Source: JANRKB01 sp033763695
GTDB lineage: Bacteria > Planctomycetota > Phycisphaerae > Phycisphaerales > UBA1924
NCBI GenBank assembly: GCA_033763695.1
Contig: JANRKB010000030.1
Location: forward strand, 1 to 64,000
Length of the DNA: 64,000 nucleotides
Reading direction: 5' to 3'
In this document: positions 17,473-26,493 of the stretch, piece after piece
Layout of the letters: each line of letters starts with the position of its first letter
Position numbering within the stretch: position 1 is the first letter of the stretch
Program-made: the position numbers and the translations under genes
Notes under the pieces: model-generated
The model's database searches: none
What the model was told of the DNA's origin: nothing
What the model saw: the letters and a program-made list of their open reading frames with translations, nothing else

Positions 17473-18249
17473 ATGACCCCCAGCATGAAGTCCAACGACA
17501 ATCTGCGGGCTCCGCATTGGTGGCGAGCCCTCCTGCTCGGCCTCGGTGTGATATTCGCGACCTTGGCCGGCGGCTGCGCCTCAGACCCGCCCGACTGGTT
17601 CCAGGGCGACGCCATGCAGATCTATGACCCGTTCCCGTCGGCCCAGGAGCCGGGCGCAACGCGTGCCGCGGCCCCCACCGCCGACGTCTTTGTCGACAAG
17701 GTGACGGTGATCTCAACGCGACAGGATCGCATCAGCAGCACGCTGCGCGTCCGACTTGGGCTCACCGATCAACAGTCGCAGCGTGTTGAACGCATGGTCC
17801 GCAGCGCGGAGCAGCAGCAGCGTCAACTCGATGTTGCCTACGCCAAGAACAAGGAAGCCAAGACCGAGAGCGGCTGGCGGCTGTACCAAAATCTCACTGA
17901 GTCGATCGAGACGGTGATTGAACGCGACCAGAAATCGGCGCTGCGTGACTATCTCAAGGAAGCATTTGACGCGACCGAGCGTTACCTCGAAGCCCGCGCC
18001 GAGCGACTCGCCGCACTGCGCGACATCCGGCGTGCGGAGCGAGAACGCAAGGCCCGCCAGCGGATGGGCCTGCCTGCGGAAGGTGACACCGCCGCCCGCG
18101 CGGCGACGCCGCCCGATGCTCCGACGACGACGCCCGAACCGACCGAACCCATGCCCGCGCCTGAGTCGCCCCCTCCGAGTGAAACACCCGAGCGTGCCGA
18201 GCCGATGCCCGCGCCGGGGCAATCACCCCCCGCCAAACCCGAGCGATGA
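17473..18249 (+). CDS. lipoprotein with coiled coil and proline-rich tail
   Basis: Unknown family, about 258 aa. A signal peptide ends in LAGGCASD. The mature protein has a short globular start (PPDWFQGDAMQIYDPFPS), then a helical region rich in Arg, Glu and Gln (about residues 95-200), then a tail of Pro-Ala-Glu repeats (EPMPAPESPPPSETPE) typical of periplasmic spacers. ATG at 17473 has TACGCT 7 nt upstream; a second in-frame ATG at 17485 is possible. It ends 26 nt from the converging permease gene. Confidence 0.75.
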   Translation: MTPSMKSNDNLRAPHWWRALLLGLGVIFATLAGGCASDPPDWFQGDAMQIYDPFPSAQEPGATRAAAPTADVFVDKVTVISTRQDRISSTLRVRLGLTDQQSQRVERMVRSAEQQQRQLDVAYAKNKEAKTESGWRLYQNLTESIETVIERDQKSALRDYLKEAFDATERYLEARAERLAALRDIRRAERERKARQRMGLPAEGDTAARAATPPDAPTTTPEPTEPMPAPESPPPSETPERAEPMPAPGQSPPAKPER

Positions 18250-18274
18250 AACGTGTGACCGACGCGGCTCGGCG

Positions 18275-19282
18275 TCAATGAATCCGCGGGTCAACCCAGC
18301 GATAAAGCACGTCCACCGCGAGGTTGAAAAGCACGAGCATCGCCGCGTAGATCATCACCACGCCGATGATGAGGAACAGATCCTTGTTCTGCACGGCGGC
18401 GACAAAGTGCTGTCCCATGCCGGGGACGGTGAACACACGCTCGACGACAAACGAACCGGTCATCGCGTATGCCGTCGCGGGTCCGAGGAAGCTGAGCACG
18501 GGCAGGAATGCGTTCTTGAGCGCGTGCTTGAGGATGACGCGCGACTCCGGGACGCCCTTGGCCCGTGCCGTGCGGATGTAGTCGGCCCCGAGTTGCTCGA
18601 GCATGCCCAGTCGCGTGAGGCGCGCGATATATGCGGCCGTCGGCAGGGCGAGCGTGAACGCCGGGAGCGCGAGGCCCGCGAGCCCGGCGGACGAACCGGC
18701 CTTGCCGATCCCGAGCCAGACAGGGAAGACGAGCAGAATCGCGGTGCCAATGACAAACGTCGGCAGGCTGATGCCGATGAGCGAGATCGCGAGCGTTGCC
18801 AGATCAGCGAGCGAGTTAGGACGCAGCGCACCGATGATGCCCGCGCCCAGACCGATGACCAGCGCAATGACGATCGAGAGCGTGCCGACCTGGATGCTCA
18901 CGGGCAAGGAAGACGCGATGATCTCGTTGACGCCGCGATCGCGATATTGCAGCGAGGGGCCGAGGTCGAAGACCATCCGAGGCGGGGGCACGATGCCGTC
19001 TTTCTCGAATCGCTCCGCTCGCGCGGCGGCCTCGCCGCTGAGCGACTCGCGCACGAACTTCACGCCCGACGCGCTGTCAAGATAGGACCAGTAGAACGAC
19101 CAGAAACTGTCGAGGTTGTACTGCCGCTTCATCGCAAGCACGACTTCTTCGGGCGGGCGGCGTCCCTCGCCGCGATCCATCGGATTGCCGGGCACCGCCC
19201 ACGCGAGCGCGAGGGTGAGTGTGTAGAGCACGCCGAGGATCAGCGGCATCTGAATCAGGCGTCGAGCGATGAGAGAGAGCAT
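18275..19282 (-). CDS. peptide/oligopeptide ABC transporter permease, OppB/DppB type
   Basis: 335 residues with an N-terminal membrane segment, a periplasmic stretch and five C-terminal membrane segments, as in OppB. The EAA loop that docks the ATPase is visible as RTARAKGVPESRVILKHALKNA-like sequence near residues 235-257. It is the second gene after the OppA-type binding protein, 131 nt downstream of it. The usual OppC, OppD and OppF genes do not follow, so the transporter must find these partners elsewhere. Confidence 0.9.
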   Translation of the reverse strand: MLSLIARRLIQMPLILGVLYTLTLALAWAVPGNPMDRGEGRRPPEEVVLAMKRQYNLDSFWSFYWSYLDSASGVKFVRESLSGEAAARAERFEKDGIVPPPRMVFDLGPSLQYRDRGVNEIIASSLPVSIQVGTLSIVIALVIGLGAGIIGALRPNSLADLATLAISLIGISLPTFVIGTAILLVFPVWLGIGKAGSSAGLAGLALPAFTLALPTAAYIARLTRLGMLEQLGADYIRTARAKGVPESRVILKHALKNAFLPVLSFLGPATAYAMTGSFVVERVFTVPGMGQHFVAAVQNKDLFLIIGVVMIYAAMLVLFNLAVDVLYRWVDPRIH

Positions 19283-19360
19283 GGATGAGCGAGTTGCGAA
19301 ATCGAAATCGTGAGCGTGGTGAAACGTGTTGCGGGTTCAAGGAAGGCATCAAGCCACGAG

Positions 19361-19388
19361 GCATCTGGGCATCTAGGCATCTGGGCAT
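19361..19388. repeat. tandem 8-bp repeat, GCATCTGG type
   Basis: The intergenic space between oppA-like and oppB-like genes holds about 3.5 copies of an 8-bp unit (GCATCTGG / GCATCTAG). It may be a variable-length locus; no function is evident. Confidence 0.6.
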
Positions 19389-19413
19389 GGGGCAAGGAAG
19401 TTCGCACGCGTGT

Positions 19414-21318
19414 TTACTCCACCCTCGGCGACGCCATCCCGCTCTCGCGCAAGCGCGGCGGCAGGAACAGCGGCGTGTCGCTGCCGCGTCCGTCGCCGAA
19501 GACATCAATCCGGTACAACTGTTGCTCGTCGCGTGGGTGGCTGCTGATGCCCGTGAACTTCGTCGCGTCGAACATGTACGTCGTGCCGTATTGGAACAGC
19601 GGCAGGACCGGCGCGTCCTGCAACATCAACGCTTCGGCCTTGGACAAGATCGCCATGCGCTTGGCAGGGTCGAGCTCCGCCGCGGCTTGTTCGAGCAGTG
19701 CGTCGTACTCAGGGTTGCTGTAGCCGCGATCGTTGTTGCCGTCGCCCGTGCGATGTAGATCAAGGAACGTCGTCGGATCGCCATAATCGCCGAACCACGA
19801 CGCGCGGCCGACGATGTAGTTCTTGTTCTTCAGGTCCTCGCGGAAGGACTTGATCTCCTTCTGGCTGAGCGTGCAGGACACGCCAAGATGCTGCTTCCAA
19901 TCCTTGGCGATCGCCTGCGCGATCAGTTCATGCCCGCCGTCGCGGGTGAAGAGGATGTCGACATTGATGAATCCCGCGCCGCCGGGATAGCCCGCGTCCG
20001 CCAGCAACTTCTTGGCCGCCTCGACATCGGTCTTCAGGCCCGTCGGTGAGGTGTAGCCGCCGATCGAGTCGGGCGGGATGAAAGTGTCGGCGACCGGCTC
20101 GCCGAGCCTGCGAATCTGCTCGGTGAGCGCCTTGCGATCGACTGCCATGGAGAACGCGCGACGCACGCGCGGGTCGTGGAATGGATTGGGGCGGCCATCG
20201 GGCAGCGTCGGCTGGCAGTTGAAGTTGTAGAAATACAGCCCGAACGCGGGGAAGACGTGGATCAAGTTGCGCGGGTCGCTCGGCAAGCGCCGATCAATCT
20301 CGATCGGATCGACGCCTTCGCGCTGCCACTGCAGCACCTGCGCCTGATGCTCGCCGTAGAACTGCTGCTTCTGTCGGACCATCTCGGGCGTGTATCGCGC
20401 CTGCACATCCGTCACCCAATCAACGCTGCCGGACCGGAAGGCGAGCACCTGGGCATTGGGCTCTTCGATCGTCGGGATCTGGATCGAGCGGATCGCGAGC
20501 GCGTCGCGATCCCAGTAATGCGGATTCTGCTCCAGACGCATGTCGCGCTTGAAGCGCCATGACGCGACGACAAACGGCCCGTTCTGCACCGACTCGGGCG
20601 GCTTGGTCCACCCTTGCTCGGTCTCGATCATGCCGGTGGTGGCGTTGATGTGTTCATACCGCTGTACCAGCGGCGGATAGACGGGGCTCAGCACCGGAAA
20701 CGCGCACAACTCCAGGAAATACGGCACGGGACGCGCCAACGTCACGACCAGCGTGCGATCGTCTGGGGCCGTGAGCCCGACATTTGCGGCAAAGTCGGCG
20801 ACGGCGCGCTCCCACAGGGCCTTGGCCGCGGCAGGACGATCGCTGATCGACGCATCCGCGGCAAAGTCCGCGAGAGCCTTGGTGCGACGATCGAAGAACT
20901 CTTGTGCACCCTTGATGTGCAGGAAGAACCCGGTGTAATCGGCGGCATTGTCGGGGAGCAGCGCACGCCGCCACGAATAGACAAAGTCCGATGCCTTCAC
21001 GCTGTCGCCGTTGGACCACTTGGCGTTCGCACGCAGATGGAACGTGTACGTCAGGCGATCGGCGGAGATCTCCCACTTCTCTGCGACGCCGGGGCGCACG
21101 GCGTAGTCCCAGCGGAAGACGTCATTGCGAACCAGGCCTTCGTGGACGAGGCGACCAACCCGCAGATCCTGCTGCCACGACATTTTGACGAGATCGAGGG
21201 TGGTGACATCGGCACGATTGATGAACGTGAAGTCGGCTTTGGGCGCAGGTGTGTCGGCGGCGATCGACAACCCGAGCAGAGCCAAGACCGCGAGGATGGG
21301 AACCAGCAGACGCACCAT
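19414..21318 (-). CDS. peptide ABC transporter substrate-binding protein, OppA family 5
   Basis: About 634 residues. A signal peptide (VRLLVPILAVLALLGLSIAA) is followed by a family 5 solute-binding protein: NRADVTTLDLVKMSWQQDLR, RPGVAEKWEIS, FHLRANAKWSNGDSVKASDF and DPRVRRAFSMAVDRKALTEQ are all characteristic. It would bind peptides in the periplasm and deliver them to the OppB-type permease encoded downstream. ATG at 21318 is set by the signal peptide and has TACTCT 6 nt upstream without a Shine-Dalgarno. It is somewhat longer than E. coli OppA (543 aa), consistent with insertions. Confidence 0.92.
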   Translation of the reverse strand: MVRLLVPILAVLALLGLSIAADTPAPKADFTFINRADVTTLDLVKMSWQQDLRVGRLVHEGLVRNDVFRWDYAVRPGVAEKWEISADRLTYTFHLRANAKWSNGDSVKASDFVYSWRRALLPDNAADYTGFFLHIKGAQEFFDRRTKALADFAADASISDRPAAAKALWERAVADFAANVGLTAPDDRTLVVTLARPVPYFLELCAFPVLSPVYPPLVQRYEHINATTGMIETEQGWTKPPESVQNGPFVVASWRFKRDMRLEQNPHYWDRDALAIRSIQIPTIEEPNAQVLAFRSGSVDWVTDVQARYTPEMVRQKQQFYGEHQAQVLQWQREGVDPIEIDRRLPSDPRNLIHVFPAFGLYFYNFNCQPTLPDGRPNPFHDPRVRRAFSMAVDRKALTEQIRRLGEPVADTFIPPDSIGGYTSPTGLKTDVEAAKKLLADAGYPGGAGFINVDILFTRDGGHELIAQAIAKDWKQHLGVSCTLSQKEIKSFREDLKNKNYIVGRASWFGDYGDPTTFLDLHRTGDGNNDRGYSNPEYDALLEQAAAELDPAKRMAILSKAEALMLQDAPVLPLFQYGTTYMFDATKFTGISSHPRDEQQLYRIDVFGDGRGSDTPLFLPPRLRESGMASPRVE

Positions 21319-21407
21319 GCGTACAGAGTACCGCGCGATGCTGGGAGTCGGCGGCGAGCCGCAGCCACAATGGCCCCCGCTGGACAGAGCCGCGCCCACC
21401 GGTCACA

Positions 21408-23009
21408 ATGCAGCAACTCATGCATCGAACTTCGACCCATGCGGGCCCGCGGGCAAGGCCACACAGCCGGACGCTCGGCACGCGCGCGCTCGCTGGCACT
21501 TTGGCGGGCATCCTGACCAGCACGCTCGTTCTGGGGCTTGTGCTTCGAGCCGGAACGGCGGACGCGCGGACGTTTGACGACCCGCCGACTGCGCCGCCGC
21601 CCGGACCAAGCACACCGCCACCCAGCGAACCGCCCGCCAATGAAGCCGCGCCCACGAGCACGGCTTCGCCCGAAAAGACGCCTGCATCGGAGTCGGGCGA
21701 TCCATCCTCCGCCTCCCCCACGGGCGAGACGCCGCCCGCGTCAACCGAATCTGATGAAGAGCCCGAGACGTTGCTCACGCTCACCGATGGGCGTCAGGTC
21801 AGTGGCTTTCTCATCCGCCAGGACGACACGAAGATCTATCTGAAAGTTGCCGGGATCGACACCGGGTTTGATCGCTCGGGCGTCACGCGTACCGAGGTCA
21901 TGCCGCCCGTGTCGCAGCGGTATCGCGAACTACGGGCGGCGATTTCCGATGATGACGCCGATCGCTTGGTGATCTTGGCCGAGTGGCTGCGTGCCCGCAA
22001 GCGTTACGACGATGCGCTGAAGGAGTTGGAAGCAGCGCTCAAGGCCGATCCGAGCAATCGGGCCGCGAGCGAACTCAAGATTCTGGTTTCAAGCCAGCGT
22101 TCGATCGCGCTCAAGGCCAAGGAACGTGCGGCCCGCGAACGTACCGATCCGTCCACGCCCGCCGCACCCGCGCCCGCAGCCGCGAGTGAAAAAGACACGT
22201 TCCCGCGTCTGAGCCCTGAAGACGTCAACATCATCCGGGTGTACGAGGTGGACCTGACGCAGCCGCCGCGGATGGTCATCGGCCGCGACGTCGTCGAGGA
22301 CCTGCTCAAGACCCACGCCCAAGGCATGCTCGACGCCCTCCGCGATCGCTACAACGGCAGCGATCTGATGCGTCTGATCAATGCCAAGGGCGAAGGTGTC
22401 GAAGCGCTGCGCGACGGGGCCGTGGTCGCCGCGATCGCCTCGCTCCCGGCCCATCGCATTCTGGAGTTGATGTTCGACTCGCGCGTCCGCGCTCGCGAGC
22501 TCTACGCCCGCGTGCGTGTGCTCGACGACCCGCCTGCGCTCAAAGTCTTCCGCGAGAGCGTCCAAGGCTCGTGGCTGATCAACAGCTGCGCCACCAGCAA
22601 ATGCCACGGCGGCGAGGAGGCGGGCCGCCTCTGGCTCGCCAGCAAGATGCCCGCGACCGAGACTTCGGCGTACACCAACTTCATCATCCTCAGCCGCTTC
22701 AAGCTCGCGGACGGCACGCCGCTCATCGACCTGGAGAAGCCGGAGGCATCGCCTCTGATGCAGCTGGGCATGGTGCGCAAGGCGAGCAAGTTCCCGCATC
22801 CACCGGTGCCGAGCGGGCCGTCGCGAGCCGACGTGTGGCGCCCGGTCTTCCGCGAGACGAGCGAACGGCGCTTCAAGGAAGCCGTGCAGTGGATCGCCGG
22901 GCTCTACCGCCCACGCCCCGACTACCCGATCACCTACGAGACGCCGGTGCCCGAGGCGGTCAAGAAAGCCGAAGCCACCAAGCGCAAACCGGATGACCCC
23001 GGACGGTGA
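21408..23009 (+). CDS. exported protein with a CX4CH haem-like motif
   Basis: Unknown family, about 533 aa. A basic N-terminus and hydrophobic segment (LAGTLAGILTSTLVLGLVL) form a signal peptide or anchor, then a Pro/Ser/Thr-rich linker to about residue 120. A small beta domain (LLTLTDGRQVSGFLIRQDDT) precedes a short TPR-like helical stretch. Near residue 390, INSCATSKCHGG has Cys-X4-Cys-His, a spacing other than the usual haem c CXXCH. Similar motifs occur in exported planctomycete proteins. A c-type haem is plausible but unproven. The start may be 21408 or 21420. Confidence 0.72.
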   Translation: MQQLMHRTSTHAGPRARPHSRTLGTRALAGTLAGILTSTLVLGLVLRAGTADARTFDDPPTAPPPGPSTPPPSEPPANEAAPTSTASPEKTPASESGDPSSASPTGETPPASTESDEEPETLLTLTDGRQVSGFLIRQDDTKIYLKVAGIDTGFDRSGVTRTEVMPPVSQRYRELRAAISDDDADRLVILAEWLRARKRYDDALKELEAALKADPSNRAASELKILVSSQRSIALKAKERAARERTDPSTPAAPAPAAASEKDTFPRLSPEDVNIIRVYEVDLTQPPRMVIGRDVVEDLLKTHAQGMLDALRDRYNGSDLMRLINAKGEGVEALRDGAVVAAIASLPAHRILELMFDSRVRARELYARVRVLDDPPALKVFRESVQGSWLINSCATSKCHGGEEAGRLWLASKMPATETSAYTNFIILSRFKLADGTPLIDLEKPEASPLMQLGMVRKASKFPHPPVPSGPSRADVWRPVFRETSERRFKEAVQWIAGLYRPRPDYPITYETPVPEAVKKAEATKRKPDDPGR

Positions 23010-23295
23010 TCCTCGGGAGGCCGTTTCTGCGCGTCGGAGGGTGGCGTTTCGACGGCATTCGCTGGCGAGTCGGAACCGGGCCGTTGCGGCTCCCGAAAGT
23101 TGCGTCGAACGGCGGCCCCAGAGCGACGCATTCGGGGCTGTTCTGCTACCATTCCACCCCCGTCCGAACGGCTTGGGGCACTGGGCGAGAGCCCAACGGA
23201 ACCGAAACCCGCGACGCGGCGACCACTGATCGCCTCGTCCGCACCACGAATTCGCCTCCCGGGCGACCGGCCCTGCGGAGCATGGAGAGTTGTCG

Positions 23296-25290
23296 ATGAA
23301 GCGTGAGCGGCTGCTGAATGCGGGTCTGTCGACCGGATGTCTTGCCCTGGCGATCTTCTTGGCCGCTGGCGGATGCGAACGCCGCGACGAAGCGTCAATC
23401 GCGGTCGAGAAGGGCAGCACCACGCTGCACTCGATCAGCGGCGGCAACGTCAAGAAGGCCCCGGACGAGTTCATAAAGTCGACCATGCCGGCAGTTGCTG
23501 GCCAGGTGAAGGCTGGGCTTGACGCGACCGGCGGCACCAAAGCCGCGGCCAGCGTTGTAGCCGCCCAGGCGAACTTGAACTACGCGGAGCTTGCCCTCGC
23601 CGACGTCGTCGAGCAGGAGCGCATCGCCGCCGATCACCGCCTCGAGATCCGTCGCCAGGCCGGGATCTGGGTTGAGCGCGGCACCAGCGCTGGCGTCTCC
23701 GGCTCTTTCAATCCAGCCGATGTCATCGCCAAACTGCAAGCCGAAAAGACGGCCAAGCAGGCGGAGATCGAGACGCTCAACAAGGCCAAGCAGGATCTTG
23801 ATGCACGCCTCGCCGCACTCAAGTCACAGGCCAAGGCCAAGATTGATCAGGCCAACGCTGTGCTCGCAGATTACGAGTCCAAGCGCGGCGACCTCGCGAA
23901 GCTGAGCGCAACCGACGCCGCCCGCGTGCTGGAGTCGACGCAGGGCCTCAAGAAGCAGGCCGACACGCTGCGTCTGGAAGGCGAGCGGATCTTGGCGCAG
24001 TCGTCGGTGGTCGAGCCCGACGCCGCCGCCAAGGGCGTCGAGATCGAGCAGCGCCGCAATCAGATCGCCAGCGTCGACGCGGCGATCGCGGACCTGACCA
24101 AGCGTGCCGCCACGGCGCAGGCCGATGCCGCCGCCGCCCAAGCCGAGCAGCAGAAGGCGGGCGAGGCGATCGCCAAGGCCTTCGGCGAACTGCGCGATCA
24201 GCGCGAAGGCAAGTTGCGTGAAGCGATCGAGAGTTCACGCAAGACGATCAACAGTGCGCTGACCACCGCGAAGGGCGCGGGCACTGATGGCGGCGCGAGC
24301 ATCAAGCTGATTCTCGGCAAGGCTCAGATGCTGCTGGGCGATCTCGCCTTCACCGAAGGTCAGGGCGCGTCGCAGTACGCGGCCTTGATGCAGCACCTCG
24401 CCACCGTGAAGCCCGCTTTGGCCGACGCTTCGCGCTACGCCGATGAAGCCAAGAAGGCGCAGGACGAGAGCAAGGAAACGCTGGAGTCGGCGGGCAAGGC
24501 GTACGAAGCCGCGCAATCCGCGTTTGAGTCCACGCCGCTCTCCGGCGAGATCAAGGAGCGACTCAAGAAGGTCGCCGAGAGCCTCGGCAAGATCGCTGGC
24601 AGCGCGACCGGCGCGAGCGCGGACGCGGCAGCGGCCGCCACGGCTCCCGGCGCAACGCCCGAGCAGCCGTCATCAGCAGCCCCTGCAGCTCCGACGGGAC
24701 CGCTCCCTGAAGATCTGAAGGCTTTTGTCGCCAGCCTCGCGGAGGCGGCGAAGAACAGTGATTCCGGTGCGGTTCTGGCCGCCCTGAACACCCCGACGCC
24801 CGAGATCGCCGAAGCTCTCAAGCAGGTCGCCGAAGCGGGCAAGCCGTTTGAACGCCTCGAGAAGGTGTGCAAGGCGAAGTTTGGCACCACGATAAGCGAA
24901 GCCACCGGCGGCGCGGGCGGAGTAAAGGTGGATTTCGGCCCGGACACTGAGAATCTCGCGAAGGCGGACCTCGCCGCGCTGACGGCAAGCGTCAACGGCG
25001 ACAAGGCCACCGTGATGAGCGGCGACAAGAAACTCTTCGACGCAATCAAGGTCAATGGAGCGTGGAAGATTGATGAACCGATGCTGGCGCAGATCGGGCC
25101 TCAGATCGGCATGATGCTCCCGATGATCAGCGCCATGGGCTCGCAGGCTGGTGCGCTTGCCGATGAGGTTGAAGCCGGCAAGTACGCCACGATCCAAGAC
25201 GTGACGAAGGCGATGATGGAACGCATGCAGGGCGCGATGGGCGGCGGACCGGGCGGTGGTCCCGGCAGCGGTCACGACATGAGCAAGTAA
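23296..25290 (+). CDS. large coiled-coil lipoprotein
   Basis: Unknown family, about 664 aa. The signal peptide ends in LAAGGCERRDE, a good lipobox. Residues from about 90 to 400 are Ala/Lys/Glu/Gln-rich with long heptad-like helices (QAEIETLNKAKQDLDARLAAL), predicting extended coiled coil. A linker rich in Ala and Pro follows, then a globular C-terminal domain with repeated KVDFGP- and DLAALTASVNGDKATV-like strands, and a tail of Gly and Met ending GHDMSK. ATG at 23296 has GGAGAG upstream. The role is unknown; cell-envelope spacer or tether is a guess. Confidence 0.78.
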   Translation: MKRERLLNAGLSTGCLALAIFLAAGGCERRDEASIAVEKGSTTLHSISGGNVKKAPDEFIKSTMPAVAGQVKAGLDATGGTKAAASVVAAQANLNYAELALADVVEQERIAADHRLEIRRQAGIWVERGTSAGVSGSFNPADVIAKLQAEKTAKQAEIETLNKAKQDLDARLAALKSQAKAKIDQANAVLADYESKRGDLAKLSATDAARVLESTQGLKKQADTLRLEGERILAQSSVVEPDAAAKGVEIEQRRNQIASVDAAIADLTKRAATAQADAAAAQAEQQKAGEAIAKAFGELRDQREGKLREAIESSRKTINSALTTAKGAGTDGGASIKLILGKAQMLLGDLAFTEGQGASQYAALMQHLATVKPALADASRYADEAKKAQDESKETLESAGKAYEAAQSAFESTPLSGEIKERLKKVAESLGKIAGSATGASADAAAAATAPGATPEQPSSAAPAAPTGPLPEDLKAFVASLAEAAKNSDSGAVLAALNTPTPEIAEALKQVAEAGKPFERLEKVCKAKFGTTISEATGGAGGVKVDFGPDTENLAKADLAALTASVNGDKATVMSGDKKLFDAIKVNGAWKIDEPMLAQIGPQIGMMLPMISAMGSQAGALADEVEAGKYATIQDVTKAMMERMQGAMGGGPGGGPGSGHDMSK

Positions 25291-25350
25291 CTTCTCGCGC
25301 CCCCACCACTTGGGCGAGTGCATTCAGATCCTTCTCGCATTTCACTGCTC

Positions 25351-26346
25351 ATGAGCCTCTCCACCCACGAATCCTCTCCCGCGAGCGGACACTCCGGTGC
25401 CGCCGGTCCTGACCTGCCCGAGGTCAAGATGCACCTGCTCACACCCGCCAAGAGCGGCGTGGGACGGGTTGTCAGCAACACCAAGTGCACCGCGGGCCGC
25501 AAGAGTGCCGGGTTTGTCCGGCACGTCGCGATAGACATCGGCGACACGCCGCTGGCCGGCCAGTTTCGCGCAGGCCAGTCCTTCGGCGTGATTCCGCCCG
25601 GCGTCGATCCCAAGGGGGCTTCGCACAAGCTGCGGCTCTACTCAATCGCATCGCCGACCCGCGGCGAAGACGGCCAGGGACGCGTGCTCGCGACCACCGT
25701 CAAGCGACTGATCGACGAGCACAACGAAACCGAAAAGCTCTTTCTCGGCGTCGCGAGCAACTATCTCTGTGACCTCAAGCCCGGCGACGAAGTGACCGTC
25801 ACCGGCCCGAACGGCAAGCGGTTCCTGCTGCCATCGCGCACGGCAGAGCACGACTATGTGTTCTTTGCCACGGGCACGGGTATCGCCCCGTTCCGCGGCA
25901 TGCTTCTTGACCTGCTGCACGGCCCAGATGCGGGCCGCTCACGCGTCGTGCTCGTCATGGGCTCGCCGTACGCGTCGGACCTGCTCTACCACGAGGACAT
26001 GCTTGCGCTGGCCGCCAAGCATCCGAACTTCACATACCTCACTGCGATCAGCCGCGAGAAGATGGCCGACGCCCCCAAGCCCCTGTATGTGCAGGACCGG
26101 CTGGAGACCCATCGCGAGTTGTTGTCGTCGATGCTGGCCTCGCCGCGCGGCCTCGTCTATGTCTGCGGCATCGCGGGCATGGAACTTGGGATTCTGCAGA
26201 AGCTGACCGACATTTTGCCGCAGGCCGAACTTGAGCAGTACCTGCAGGTCGACGCCGCAGCCCGCGCCGACGTCAAGGGCTGGAATCGCAAGATGCTGCA
26301 CAAAGAGGTGCGGCCGACCCGGCGGGTGTTCCTTGAGGTGTATTGA
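25351..26346 (+). CDS. ferredoxin-NADP+ reductase
   Basis: 331 residues, FAD-dependent. The FAD motif KLRLYSIASP lies near residue 95, the NADP-binding stretch FFATGTGIAPFRGML near 175-190, and VYVCGIAGME near 275, with the family's C-terminal aromatic tyrosine as the last residue. This layout matches the plant-type FNR fold, which exchanges electrons between ferredoxin and NADPH in the cytoplasm. The first about 30 residues (SGHSGAAGPDLPE) are extra. ATG at 25351 is chosen; an upstream in-frame start exists. No ferredoxin gene is adjacent. Confidence 0.92.
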   Translation: MSLSTHESSPASGHSGAAGPDLPEVKMHLLTPAKSGVGRVVSNTKCTAGRKSAGFVRHVAIDIGDTPLAGQFRAGQSFGVIPPGVDPKGASHKLRLYSIASPTRGEDGQGRVLATTVKRLIDEHNETEKLFLGVASNYLCDLKPGDEVTVTGPNGKRFLLPSRTAEHDYVFFATGTGIAPFRGMLLDLLHGPDAGRSRVVLVMGSPYASDLLYHEDMLALAAKHPNFTYLTAISREKMADAPKPLYVQDRLETHRELLSSMLASPRGLVYVCGIAGMELGILQKLTDILPQAELEQYLQVDAAARADVKGWNRKMLHKEVRPTRRVFLEVY

Positions 26347-26493
26347 GTCCGGGTCGTGCGGGCGAGACGTTTGACCTTCGCCCCGCCGACTGTTAGCGTT
26401 CAGTTCCCGATGCGTGCCCCGGGGTTGAGGGGATGCATCGGAGTTCGAAGTCCAAATGTTTCGCAGCAGACGATCAGCATCAAAGGAATCGGC

